DNA of 64,000 bases from an uncultured Paludibaculum sp. (GTDB lineage: Bacteria > Acidobacteriota > Terriglobia > Bryobacterales > Bryobacteraceae): NCBI RefSeq assembly GCF_963665245.1, contig NZ_OY762269.1, forward strand, positions 2,672,501 to 2,736,500. The letters are read 5' to 3'. The position numbers were made by a program, and so were the translations under genes. The notes beneath the pieces were generated by a model, which had not been told where the DNA came from, searched no databases, and saw only the letters and a program-made list of their open reading frames with translations. This document shows, one piece after another, positions 44,876 to 52,909 of the stretch (the first letter of the stretch is position 1; each line of letters begins with the position of its first letter).

Positions 44876-45553
44876 ATGAGCAGCTACACCGGCGTACTTC
44901 CGCTTCCCGGTGCCGGGGTACAGGCAACGGCCTCCCGCCAGGGTAAAACGCGAGTGGATTACCGCAAGACCGAAGAAGCTGAACTGGTCAAACGAGTCCA
45001 GGCGCGTGACCAACTCGCCTTTGGCGAGATTGTCGACCGCTACCAGTCCAAAGTCTTCTCGATCATCTTCGGAATTCTGCGGAACCGCAACGACGCCGAG
45101 GATATTGCCCAACAGGTTTTTACCAAGGTCTACTTCTCGATCAACAGCTTCGACTTCCGCAGCAGCCTGCTCACCTGGGTCTACAAGATCACGGTGAACG
45201 AGTGCTACGACTACCTGCGCAAGAAGAAGGTCCGCAAGCTGGTATACGAGAGCGACTTCAGCGAAGACGACGCGGTCAGCATGGAACGCAGCGAACCCGA
45301 CGCCGCGCCGGCCGCCGACGACACGCTGGCGAAGCGCGACCTGGTGCTCAAGCTTTTGTCAAAGGTTTCCGAGGAAGACCGGAACCTGATGATGTTGAAA
45401 GAAGTGGAAGGTCATTCCGTTGAGGAGTTGGCGGCGATGACCGGCATGAACGAGAATACGATCAAGGTAAAGCTTTTTCGCGCGCGCCAGAAATTGTTGA
45501 AGGCGGCGCAACGGCTCACTCGGGGTTCAGGGGCCCGGCTGACCGCGGAGTAG
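44876..45553 (+). CDS. ECF RNA polymerase sigma factor (RpoE-like)
   Basis: 225 residues. Region 2 is DQLAFGEIVDRYQSKVFSIIFGIL with DAEDIAQQVFTKVY. Region 4 is EGHSVEELAAMTGMNENTIKVKLFRARQKLLK. The N-terminal 30 residues and the acidic linker (SDFSEDDAVSMERSEPDAAP) are less conserved. It should direct transcription in response to envelope stress. The following gene is a matching zinc anti-sigma factor, separated by 190 bases that hold a promoter and a hairpin. Confidence 0.94.
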   Translation: MSSYTGVLPLPGAGVQATASRQGKTRVDYRKTEEAELVKRVQARDQLAFGEIVDRYQSKVFSIIFGILRNRNDAEDIAQQVFTKVYFSINSFDFRSSLLTWVYKITVNECYDYLRKKKVRKLVYESDFSEDDAVSMERSEPDAAPAADDTLAKRDLVLKLLSKVSEEDRNLMMLKEVEGHSVEELAAMTGMNENTIKVKLFRARQKLLKAAQRLTRGSGARLTAE

Positions 45554-45569
45554 GATTCCTCGGAATCTC

Positions 45570-45597
45570 TTGCAACTGCGAGAGGGCCGGGTATGAT
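45570..45597 (+). promoter_or_regulatory. Candidate sigma-70 promoter for the anti-sigma gene
   Basis: TTGCAA (45570-45575) and TATGAT (45592-45597) are spaced 16 bases apart, just after the sigma factor stop. Transcription would start near 45604, inside the hairpin that follows, so the anti-sigma and LTxxQ genes may be expressed apart from the sigma gene. Confidence 0.5.
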
Positions 45598-45601
45598 AAT
45601 T

Positions 45602-45624
45602 CCAAGGGGTTTTGTTCCCCTTGG
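45602..45624 (+). terminator. Hairpin after the sigma gene or 5' leader structure
   Basis: A perfect 8-bp stem CCAAGGGG/CCCCTTGG (45602-45609 with 45617-45624) has loop TTTTGTT. No T run follows the stem. It may attenuate read-through from the sigma gene or form the 5' end of the anti-sigma mRNA. Confidence 0.45.
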
Positions 45625-45743
45625 GGTTGAAAGTGGCGGTACGCGGGCAACCGGACCGGGAAAGGCACCGGTCGGGCAGCGAATTAGAGACCCGTGGCCA
45701 AAGCAGGAGTCCGAGTAACGGATACTTTTGAGGGAAGACGGTT

Positions 45744-46247
45744 ATGCATCAGCCCATCGAGGACGGACTTGAAGACTTCCTCTCCGGTAAGGTCGAGTCG
45801 GACCGGTACCAGGGTCTGGAACGCCATCTGGCAGTGTGCACGGCGTGCCGTGACGAAGTAGGCGGAATGGTGGAACAGGTCCAACTTCTGCGCACGTTGC
45901 GCGCGCCGGAGCAGGCCGAGCCCGCCGCGGGCTTCTACGCCCGTGTCATGGAGCGGATTGAGGCGCAGTCGGGCAACTCCTTCTGGTCGATTTTCCTGGA
46001 GCCGGCTTTCGGCCGGCGGCTGATGTACGCTTCATTGGCCCTGTTTGTTCTACTCTCCTACTCCGTTTTCCAGACCACGCCCGGCTCCCTCGATATGGAA
46101 GGCAACCCCATGACGATCATGGCCGGCTACGATCTGCCTTCGGCCAGCGGGAATGATCCCCATCACGATCGCGAAGTCGTGCTGGTGAATCTGGCGACAT
46201 ACAGCACCGGCGCCACGGCATCGGCGCTGCCTGTTTCGTCCGACTAA
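45744..46247 (+). CDS. Zinc-finger anti-sigma factor
   Basis: 167 residues. The N-terminal anti-sigma domain has the zinc motif HxxxCxxC (His28, Cys32, Cys35 in HLAVCTAC). One membrane helix lies at about 92-109 (LMYASLALFVLLSYSVF), leaving a periplasmic tail of about 57 residues. It should hold the preceding ECF sigma factor at the membrane until released. The tail contains an HHD segment (PHHDRE) that could sense metal, which is speculative. It is followed 23 bases on by an LTxxQ protein. Confidence 0.9.
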   Translation: MHQPIEDGLEDFLSGKVESDRYQGLERHLAVCTACRDEVGGMVEQVQLLRTLRAPEQAEPAAGFYARVMERIEAQSGNSFWSIFLEPAFGRRLMYASLALFVLLSYSVFQTTPGSLDMEGNPMTIMAGYDLPSASGNDPHHDREVVLVNLATYSTGATASALPVSSD

Positions 46248-46270
46248 CCGCCGCGGAGTATCATTTCAAC

Positions 46271-46663
46271 GTGAGTGTTCGATCTAGTCTCGCCGACAAC
46301 CGGCCCTCCTGGCACAACCCCAGGATCCTGATGTTGTTGATGACCATCTTCCTGTGCGGTGCCGCGGCTGGTGCGCTGACGGTGCGCCTTACGACGAACC
46401 ATGCGGCTCCTGGACCCTACTGGAAGGAAGGCGGACGCGAGCTCACGCTGGAGATGATGCGCAAGGAACTCCAACTCACGCCCGATCAGGCGGCCCAGAT
46501 CGAAACCGTGCTCGACGAGTTCGTACTCTACTACCAGAACCTGCAGGGACAGATGGACGACTTCCGGTCCGACGGCAAGCAGCGCATCACCCGAGTACTC
46601 ACGCCCGAGCAGCGCGTGAAGTTCGAGAAGATGATGACGAACCTGTCGGCGCGCATCCACTAA
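46271..46663 (+). CDS. LTxxQ-motif periplasmic sensor/chaperone-like protein
   Basis: 130 residues from a GTG start. One N-terminal membrane anchor (about 19-38) is followed by a helical periplasmic domain with two LTxxQ motifs, LTPDQ (69-73) and LTPEQ (110-114). These are typical of the CpxP/Spy/CnrX heavy-metal-resistance superfamily. In ECF systems CnrX-type proteins sense metals and hold the anti-sigma factor. Position after the sigma and anti-sigma genes supports a sensing role, though no metal ligand is obvious. Confidence 0.8.
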   Translation: MSVRSSLADNRPSWHNPRILMLLMTIFLCGAAAGALTVRLTTNHAAPGPYWKEGGRELTLEMMRKELQLTPDQAAQIETVLDEFVLYYQNLQGQMDDFRSDGKQRITRVLTPEQRVKFEKMMTNLSARIH

Positions 46664-46712
46664 AGCGCCCGCGCACTCCGCCCCGCATTCTGATAAGATT
46701 CGGCAGCCTTGT

Positions 46713-48029
46713 ATGCTGCCTGACTACCTCTCCAAAGCCGTACCCAACCCCGCCTCGAACCGGGCCCCGTGGTACAAGAACACCGCTCCCAGTTACGCGG
46801 GCATCTTCCTCTGGATCGCCTTCTACAACTCCATTGCCGCCGGCACCATCACGCGCGGCACGCTCACTGTGTGCCTGCTGGCCCTGGCCGCGGCCGGGCT
46901 CCTGAGCTACGGGCTGTTCTACTACGTGCCGGCCACCCTCGGCATGAAGACAGGCTACCCGCTCTACGTCATCGGCAGTTCCACCTTCGGGACGCGTGGC
47001 GGCTACTTCATGCCCGGGCTGCTGATGGGTGTTCTGCAGGTGGGCTGGCTGGGCGTCGGCACGTTCTTCGCGACCAAGTTCATCCTGGCCGCGCTGGCCA
47101 TCGAGGCCGGGCCCGGCAGCTTGCCGTTCATCATCACCGGAGTGCTGTGGGGCTACACCATGGCCTCCATCGGCGTGCTGGGCCTGCAATACGTCGCTCG
47201 CGTGGCCACATTTCTGAACTTCATCCCGCTGGTGATGATCCTCGTGGTCTTCGTGAAGGTCTCGCCGGGCGTCTCGGCGCACGTGCCTTCCGAGCCCAAC
47301 ACCTTCATCGCCTTCACTCTGCTGCTGCAGATCGTGATCGGCTTCTTTGCCACCGCCGGAGCGGCGGGTACCGACTTCGGCAGCAATTCGCGCAACGCCG
47401 GCGACGTCAAATGGGGCGGTCTGGTGGGCATCGTTGCCGCCGTTCTGGTCGCCGGTGGGCTCCCGCTGGTTTCGGTCGCCGGCGCCCGCGTGCTGATGCC
47501 CAACGTCACCAGCTACAACTACGACGCCGTTGTGGCCGGCATCGGCGGACCGCTGGCCACCGCCATGTTCTTCCTCTTCACACTCGCCTCCATTCCGCCG
47601 GCCTGCTTCTCCTCATTCATTGCCGGCAACAGCTTCTCCACGATGCTGCCGGGTGTGCCGCGCGTGGGTTCCACCATGGCCGGCATGACCGTCGCCATCA
47701 TCCTCGCCGTCACGGGCGTGGCGGAGAACCTGGTGAGTTTCTTCACCATCGTCGGCGCTTCCTTCGGACCCATCTGTGGAGCCATGGCCGCCGATTACTT
47801 CCTTTCGGGCCGGAAGTGGGCGGGCCCGCGTGAAGGCATCAACTGGGCCGGCTACGGGGCTTGGGCCGTAGGCTTCCTCGTGGGGCTCATTCCGTTCCTG
47901 CCGGTCAGCAAGGACGTGCAGGAGTTGGCTCAGCCCGCCGTGGTCTACAGCTTCCTCACGGGCTTTGTCGTGTACTGGGGCCTCGCCAAGGCCGGGCTCG
48001 AGCCCAAGACGCTCGCCATGCCGCGCTAA
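46713..48029 (+). CDS. NCS1-type nucleobase/cation symporter (CodB-like)
   Basis: 438 residues with about 12 membrane helices. The early PSYAGIFLWIAFYNSIAAGTIT and later IGFFATAGAAGTDFGSNSRNAGDVKWGG blocks resemble cytosine/purine permeases of the NCS1 family. The conserved GPICGAMAADYFL near the C-terminus is also typical. It would import nucleobases or related compounds with sodium or protons. No catabolic partner is adjacent; the next gene is an esterase. No clear ribosome site precedes the ATG. Confidence 0.85.
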   Translation: MLPDYLSKAVPNPASNRAPWYKNTAPSYAGIFLWIAFYNSIAAGTITRGTLTVCLLALAAAGLLSYGLFYYVPATLGMKTGYPLYVIGSSTFGTRGGYFMPGLLMGVLQVGWLGVGTFFATKFILAALAIEAGPGSLPFIITGVLWGYTMASIGVLGLQYVARVATFLNFIPLVMILVVFVKVSPGVSAHVPSEPNTFIAFTLLLQIVIGFFATAGAAGTDFGSNSRNAGDVKWGGLVGIVAAVLVAGGLPLVSVAGARVLMPNVTSYNYDAVVAGIGGPLATAMFFLFTLASIPPACFSSFIAGNSFSTMLPGVPRVGSTMAGMTVAIILAVTGVAENLVSFFTIVGASFGPICGAMAADYFLSGRKWAGPREGINWAGYGAWAVGFLVGLIPFLPVSKDVQELAQPAVVYSFLTGFVVYWGLAKAGLEPKTLAMPR

Positions 48030-48079
48030 GCGCAAATCGAGTGGACCCGGGTGTTCGCGGCGGCGCACAATGAACTGAC

Positions 48080-48880
48080 ATGAGATTCCACGCCGCTGCC
48101 CTTGTCCTGCTTGCCTGCGCTCCGCTGCCAGCCGCCACCGACTTGAAGGATGTCGAGTTCGCCAAGCCGGCTGGCGTGTCGCTGACGCTGGATGGGTGGA
48201 TCCCGGACAGCGCCAAGCCGCAGCCCGCGGTCATTCTGGTGCATGGCGGTGGATGGCACGCGGGGGACAAGCGGACGTATATCAATCCCTGGTTTCCGAC
48301 GCTGACGGATGCCGGCATCGCCTGGTTCACCATCAACTACCGGCTGTCGCCACAGTGGAAGCATCCGGCCGCGGCGGAAGATATCGAGGCGGCGGTCCGG
48401 TGGGTTCAGGCGAATGCGAAGAAGTGGAACATCGACCCCAAACGCCTTGCGCTGATGGGTGAATCGGCCGGCGGGCACCTGGTGGCGTTCGTCGGCGCGC
48501 GCGGCAAGGTGAAGGTGAAAGCCGTGGTCGACTTCTACGGGCCGAACGACCTGCCACTAATCAACCAGCAGCGTGGCAAGTCGAAGAACCTCGAGGACTT
48601 TCTGCCCGACGGCAGCGATGCCACCTACAAGGCCGCCTCGCCGGCCACCTATATTCACAAGGGGATGCCGCCGTTCCTGTTCATCCACGGCACGGCGGAC
48701 AAGGCCGTTCCGTGGCAGCAGTCGCCGGCGATGTGCGATCAGATGAAGGCCGCCGGGGCCCGTTGCGAGGTGCTGCTGATTGAAGGCGCGCCGCACGGGG
48801 TGGAAGGAATGGAGAAGAATCCCGCCTGGCAGACGTGGAAACCCAAAGTGGTGGAGTGGCTGCGAAGCGAGCTGCGGTAG
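48080..48880 (+). CDS. Secreted alpha/beta-hydrolase esterase
   Basis: 266 residues with a signal peptide (about 1-19). The oxyanion motif HGGGW is at 55-59 and the nucleophile motif GESAGG holds Ser129. The acid and His follow in FIHGTADKAVPW and GAPHGVEGM. It belongs to the hormone-sensitive-lipase/BD-FAE-like group of small carboxylesterases acting on short acyl or feruloyl esters. The substrate is not identifiable. Confidence 0.9.
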   Translation: MRFHAAALVLLACAPLPAATDLKDVEFAKPAGVSLTLDGWIPDSAKPQPAVILVHGGGWHAGDKRTYINPWFPTLTDAGIAWFTINYRLSPQWKHPAAAEDIEAAVRWVQANAKKWNIDPKRLALMGESAGGHLVAFVGARGKVKVKAVVDFYGPNDLPLINQQRGKSKNLEDFLPDGSDATYKAASPATYIHKGMPPFLFIHGTADKAVPWQQSPAMCDQMKAAGARCEVLLIEGAPHGVEGMEKNPAWQTWKPKVVEWLRSELR

Positions 48881-48891
48881 GGTTCAACACC

Positions 48892-49602
48892 ATGGAAACC
48901 CCGACTCATCGCCACCTGCTGTTCTATAAGCCCTACGGCGTACTGACTCAGTTCACGGACGAGAGCGGCACCGGACGGCCCACGCTGAAGGATCACATCC
49001 CCGTCCCTTCAGTCTTTGCCGCCGGGCGCCTGGATGCCGACAGCGAGGGGCTGTTACTGCTCACCAGCGACGGAGCGCTGCAGCATCGGCTCACCGATCC
49101 GCGGTTCGAGCACCCGCGCACGTATTGGGCTCAGGTGGAGGGGACGCCGACGGAAGCAGCCCTGGCCGAGCTCCGTCAGGGTGTGGTGATTCAGGGCCGC
49201 AAGACGCGTCCGGCGCGTGTCAGGATGTTGGACGCCGAGCCGGCGCTGCCGCCGCGCGACCCCCCAATCCGGTTCCGCCGCCTGATCCCGACCGCCTGGA
49301 TCGAACTGATTCTCACCGAAGGCCGCAACCGTCAGGTGCGCCGGATGACCGCCGCCGCTGGGCTGCCCACACTCCGGCTGGTGCGCGTCGGCATCGGGTC
49401 GCTCACCATCGACGGTCTGGCTCCCGGTGAGTGGCGCGACCTGACGGACGGGGAGTTGAAGTCGCTCAACTCGGCCGGCCAGGGTTCAGGGGATGGACGA
49501 AAGAAGGCACCCGCGCAGCCGCCGGCGGCGCAGCGCCCGGAGGAACGGTCTGCCGTCCGACGCGGCCCGGTGGCGCCCGGCCGCTTCCGCCGCGGCCAAT
49601 AA
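48892..49602 (+). CDS. rluE: 23S rRNA pseudouridine synthase, RluE-like
   Basis: 236 residues from the ATG at 48892, which opens directly into the conserved LLFYKPYGVLTQFTD. The catalytic Asp is in AGRLDADSEGLLLLT. RNPP-like and GRNRQVRRMTA blocks complete the RsuA/RluE family. RluE modifies one uridine of the peptidyl-transferase region of 23S rRNA. The last 45 residues form a Gly/Arg/Pro-rich basic tail not usual for the family, probably disordered and RNA-binding. It starts 11 bases after the esterase stop. Confidence 0.92.
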   Translation: METPTHRHLLFYKPYGVLTQFTDESGTGRPTLKDHIPVPSVFAAGRLDADSEGLLLLTSDGALQHRLTDPRFEHPRTYWAQVEGTPTEAALAELRQGVVIQGRKTRPARVRMLDAEPALPPRDPPIRFRRLIPTAWIELILTEGRNRQVRRMTAAAGLPTLRLVRVGIGSLTIDGLAPGEWRDLTDGELKSLNSAGQGSGDGRKKAPAQPPAAQRPEERSAVRRGPVAPGRFRRGQ

Positions 49603-49788
49603 AAGTACCCCTACGACCGGCCTCCCGCGTCTTACATTGTTGGCTCCCTGTTTGCTCCCCTTTTCCGCTTTAATCGTCCTCCCGGTTAATGTGTGCGCCA
49701 ATTCCGATTATCGAAACCAAGTTATCAACTCACTCATCTCACAGGCGTGAGACCCGATAAAAGCGGGCCGGACGGAAGGAGGACGAGT

Positions 49789-50457
49789 ATGAAGAGTACG
49801 AAAGTTCTGATCGGTGGGACGCTCACCGCTTTGTTGTGGATGACCCCCGTGTTCGCGCAGCAACAGGACGAGGACCCTGTCGCGGCGGCCCAGCGTACGC
49901 AGACCCCACAGTCGGTCTTGCGCATGGCGCGCGACGTGGAGAAGTCGATTCTGTCGCTCACCGATTATGGTGTCTTCGACAGTATTACCTATCAGATCAA
50001 AGATTACACGGTGGTCCTGAAGGGTTTTGCGTCTCGTCCGATTTTGAAGGACTCGGCGGAAAAGGTGGTGAGGAAAGTGGAAGGCGTGACCGATGTAGTG
50101 AACGAGATCAAGGTCTTGTCGCTGTCGCCGAATGATGACCGCATTCGTGCTCGGGTCTATGCCGCCATCTACTACCACCCCATGCTCAGCCGTTACAATC
50201 CCGGCCGCGGCGTGCCGGTGTGGTTCAGCCCGGCGCGTGTCGCCGGTGGCATCACCAACGATCCGCCCATCGGTTGGCATCCCATCCACATCATCGTGAA
50301 CAACGGCAATGTGACCCTGGATGGTGTTGTCGACAACGCCGCCGATCAGCAGGTCGCCGGAATGCAGGCCAACAGCGTGTCGGGTGTCTTCTCGGTGGAG
50401 AATCACATCCTGGTGGCCAACCCCTCCAAGCCGAAAGCAGTCAAGACGAAGAAGTAA
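49789..50457 (+). CDS. Secreted protein with two BON domains
   Basis: 222 residues. AAGGAGG six bases before the ATG at 49789 is a near-perfect ribosome site. A signal peptide ends near VFAQ (residue 24). The first BON domain lies near 45-115 (VVLKGFASRPILKDSAEKVVRKVEGVTDVVNEIKVL). The second, about 120-210, is interrupted by a loop of about 35 residues (PMLSRYNPGRGVPVWF) before NVTLDGVVDNAADQQVAGMQA. BON domains bind phospholipid and stabilise envelopes, as in OsmY. The strong translation and terminator signals suggest high expression. Confidence 0.88.
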   Translation: MKSTKVLIGGTLTALLWMTPVFAQQQDEDPVAAAQRTQTPQSVLRMARDVEKSILSLTDYGVFDSITYQIKDYTVVLKGFASRPILKDSAEKVVRKVEGVTDVVNEIKVLSLSPNDDRIRARVYAAIYYHPMLSRYNPGRGVPVWFSPARVAGGITNDPPIGWHPIHIIVNNGNVTLDGVVDNAADQQVAGMQANSVSGVFSVENHILVANPSKPKAVKTKK

Positions 50458-50473
50458 TCTCCTCCCAAACGAC

Positions 50474-50510
50474 GAGGGCTCTCCGGTTCGCCGGAGAGCC
50501 CTCTTTTTTT
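50474..50510 (+). terminator. Strong intrinsic terminator of the BON gene
   Basis: A perfect 13-bp stem (50474-50486 with 50491-50503, GAGGGCTCTCCGG) is closed by the stable TTCG tetraloop and followed by seven T residues. It begins 17 bases after the stop. Confidence 0.95.
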
Positions 50511-50536
50511 GTCTTGCTGCCCTTGTGTGAGAGCGG

Positions 50537-51214
50537 CTACATCAGGGGAATTGTGGCCTTGCCGGCGGGGCCGTCGTAGATCAGTTCCAGCGACTTGATC
50601 TTCTCGGCCTTGCCGCGGTACTCAAAGTAGAGCAGGCCGGCTTGCGGAAGCGGCCGCTCGCCCTCGGACAGGGAAGCCTTCTGGATGCGTTGCTGCAGCG
50701 AACGCACAACCTCGATAGGCAGTTTGACGGTGGTGGTGGGCGGTGGGGCTTCGCCAGGTTGGCCGCCGCCGCCGATGCTCGATTTGGACTCCTGCTTCTT
50801 GGGCTGCTCGTAGTCAGGATCTTTCAGCGACTTCACCAACAGACCGTATGGCTGGCTGGGGTACGGATTCTTCTTGCCATTGATGCGTAGCGAGAAGTTG
50901 TCGACGGAGATGGAGAGGGTTTCACCGGCGGCGCCGTACAACCCAACCTCGACGGCCACGTAATCCTCAGAGGTCATCAGACCCGTGGGCCCTGGCATGC
51001 TGTGTCCCGTAAAGTCCGCGGCGATAGTGACTTTGCCGGCTTTGCCCTGCGCCTGATAGTCGGTGGGGGCGGCCCTGGGGGGGATCGGCTCCGCGTCCTT
51101 CAGAACGTACTTTGGTTCCGCCGGTTCACTAGGCGGCTGAGACACGGCGCCAAACACGGTGACAGTGAGGCCGGTGACGAGGGCGCCGGCTCGGAGGGCG
51201 GATGAAAATCTCAT
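50537..51214 (-). CDS. Secreted hypothetical protein
   Basis: 225 residues with a signal peptide (about 1-25, MRFSSALRAGALVTGLTVTVFGAVS). The mature part begins with a Pro-rich stretch. A beta-rich domain follows (YVAVEVGLYGAAGETLSISVDNFSLRINGKKNPYPSQPYGLLVKSL in outline). A Gly/Pro linker leads to a C-terminal segment LPIEVVRSLQQRI. No known catalytic motif. The type is common among Acidobacteriota proteins of unknown function. It is convergent with the BON gene. Confidence 0.72.
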   Translation of the reverse strand: MRFSSALRAGALVTGLTVTVFGAVSQPPSEPAEPKYVLKDAEPIPPRAAPTDYQAQGKAGKVTIAADFTGHSMPGPTGLMTSEDYVAVEVGLYGAAGETLSISVDNFSLRINGKKNPYPSQPYGLLVKSLKDPDYEQPKKQESKSSIGGGGQPGEAPPPTTTVKLPIEVVRSLQQRIQKASLSEGERPLPQAGLLYFEYRGKAEKIKSLELIYDGPAGKATIPLM

Positions 51215-51348
51215 TTCTGCTCACAAGTTATCATATCGAAAGGACAAGTTCTCAATCGAGCGGCCGGCCTGCGCCGCGCTTCCATAAGATGGTAGAGGCC
51301 GGACGGCAGCCTGCTTGACGCTGTCCCGACCGGTAAGGGAGGCACAAG

Positions 51349-52830
51349 ATGCAGACGAAGGTGATGCCGTCCACGTTACGCGCCACCGACATTGTGGACC
51401 TGCGCTCGGCTCTCGAATTCCTGTCGACGATCCCCGGCCAGTTGGTCTCCACCCGCGAACCGGTGGATGCCGTGGCCGAACTGGCCGGTGTCTACCGGTT
51501 GGTGGGGGCCGGTACCCCGGTGGCACCGCCCACGCGCATCGGGCCTGCCATGGTCTTCGAGTCAGTGAAAGGCTACAGCATGCCGGTGGTCACCGGGGTT
51601 CTGGCCAGCCGCCAGCGCACCGCACTGCTGCTCAACAGCACCGTCGAGCGTCTCCCCTTTGACCTGCTGGATGCCCTGAATCACCCGCACCGGCCCGTGG
51701 TCGTTCCTGCTTCGGCAGCGCCTTGCCAGGAAGTGGTTCTGCGCCCTCCCTTCGACCTGCGCACCCTCGTTCCCGCGCCCACCAATACCCTGAAAGACGC
51801 CGGGCCCTACTTCAACATGGGGCTGATCCGCGCCGAGGATCCCGAGACCGGTGAATCCGACGTCACCATCCACCGTCTCTGCCTGCAAGGGCCAGACCTG
51901 CTGAGCGTCTACTTCGTGCCCGGCCGCCACATCGACGCGTTCCGCATCAAGGCCGAGCAGCGCGGTGAGGCCCTGCCGGTCTCCATTAGCATGGGGCTCG
52001 ATCCGGCCATCTACCTTGCCGCCTGCTTCGAACCGCCCACGACACCGCTGGGCTTCGACGAACTCACCATTGCCGGCGGGTTGCGGCGGCGCCCGGTGGA
52101 ACTGGTGCAGTGCGTCTCAGTGAATGCCCAGGCGATCGCGCGGGCCGAGATCGTGCTGGAGGGCGAGATCCTGCCGGGCGAGAGGATCCGCGAAGACGTG
52201 CAGTCCAATACCGGCTACTGCATGCCGGAGTTTCCGGGCTACCTCGGCAGAGCCCAGCCGTCGCTGCCCTTGATCCGCATTAAAGCCATCACGCACCGCC
52301 TGCACCCCATCCTGCAGACCATCATCGGGCCGGGCGAAGAACACGTGAACCTGGTTGGTATCCCCACCGAGGCCAGCATCCTCCGCCTGGTGAACGACAG
52401 CATGCCGGGCAAACTGGTGGGCGTCTACTGCCACTCGGCCGGGGGTGGGAAGTACCTTGCGATTATGCAGTTTCACAAGTCCGCGCCTAGCGATGAAGGC
52501 CGCCAGCGGCAGGCCGCCCTCACGGCCTTTGCGGCGTTCTCCGAGCTGAAGCACGTGATCCTGGTGGACGAGGACGTGAATCTGCACGACACCAACGATG
52601 TTTTGTGGGCGATGACCACGCGCTACCAGGGCGACATCAGCACGGTGTTCATTCCCGGTGTCCGCTGCCACCCGCTGGACCCCTCGCAGTCGCCGGATTT
52701 TAGCCCCAGCATTCCCGCCGACGGCACTTCCTGCAAGACCATTTTCGACTGCACGGTGCCCTACAAATTGAAAGAGCGTTTCCGCCGCGCCGAGTTTGTC
52801 GACGTCGATCTGAAGCGCTTTCTACCATAG
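51349..52830 (+). CDS. UbiD-family decarboxylase
   Basis: 493 residues, typical of the prenylated-FMN-dependent UbiD family. Conserved blocks include GPYFNMGLIRAEDPETGESDVTIHRLC (flavin pocket), VSISMGLDPAIYLAA, and EGEILPGERIRE with QSNTGYCMPEFPGYLG. It would reversibly decarboxylate an aromatic or unsaturated acid. UbiX, which makes the cofactor, is not in the window. There is no other ubiquinone gene nearby, so an aromatic-acid role is as likely as ubiquinone synthesis. The ATG follows AAGGGAGG at workable spacing. Confidence 0.92.
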   Translation: MQTKVMPSTLRATDIVDLRSALEFLSTIPGQLVSTREPVDAVAELAGVYRLVGAGTPVAPPTRIGPAMVFESVKGYSMPVVTGVLASRQRTALLLNSTVERLPFDLLDALNHPHRPVVVPASAAPCQEVVLRPPFDLRTLVPAPTNTLKDAGPYFNMGLIRAEDPETGESDVTIHRLCLQGPDLLSVYFVPGRHIDAFRIKAEQRGEALPVSISMGLDPAIYLAACFEPPTTPLGFDELTIAGGLRRRPVELVQCVSVNAQAIARAEIVLEGEILPGERIREDVQSNTGYCMPEFPGYLGRAQPSLPLIRIKAITHRLHPILQTIIGPGEEHVNLVGIPTEASILRLVNDSMPGKLVGVYCHSAGGGKYLAIMQFHKSAPSDEGRQRQAALTAFAAFSELKHVILVDEDVNLHDTNDVLWAMTTRYQGDISTVFIPGVRCHPLDPSQSPDFSPSIPADGTSCKTIFDCTVPYKLKERFRRAEFVDVDLKRFLP

Positions 52831-52909
52831 CCTCTCGAATTGCGATAGATATAGAGGGCCGGTCCGTTGCGGCCGTGCATTCGCCAGCCCCCTGTATCAA
52901 GGAGTTCGA

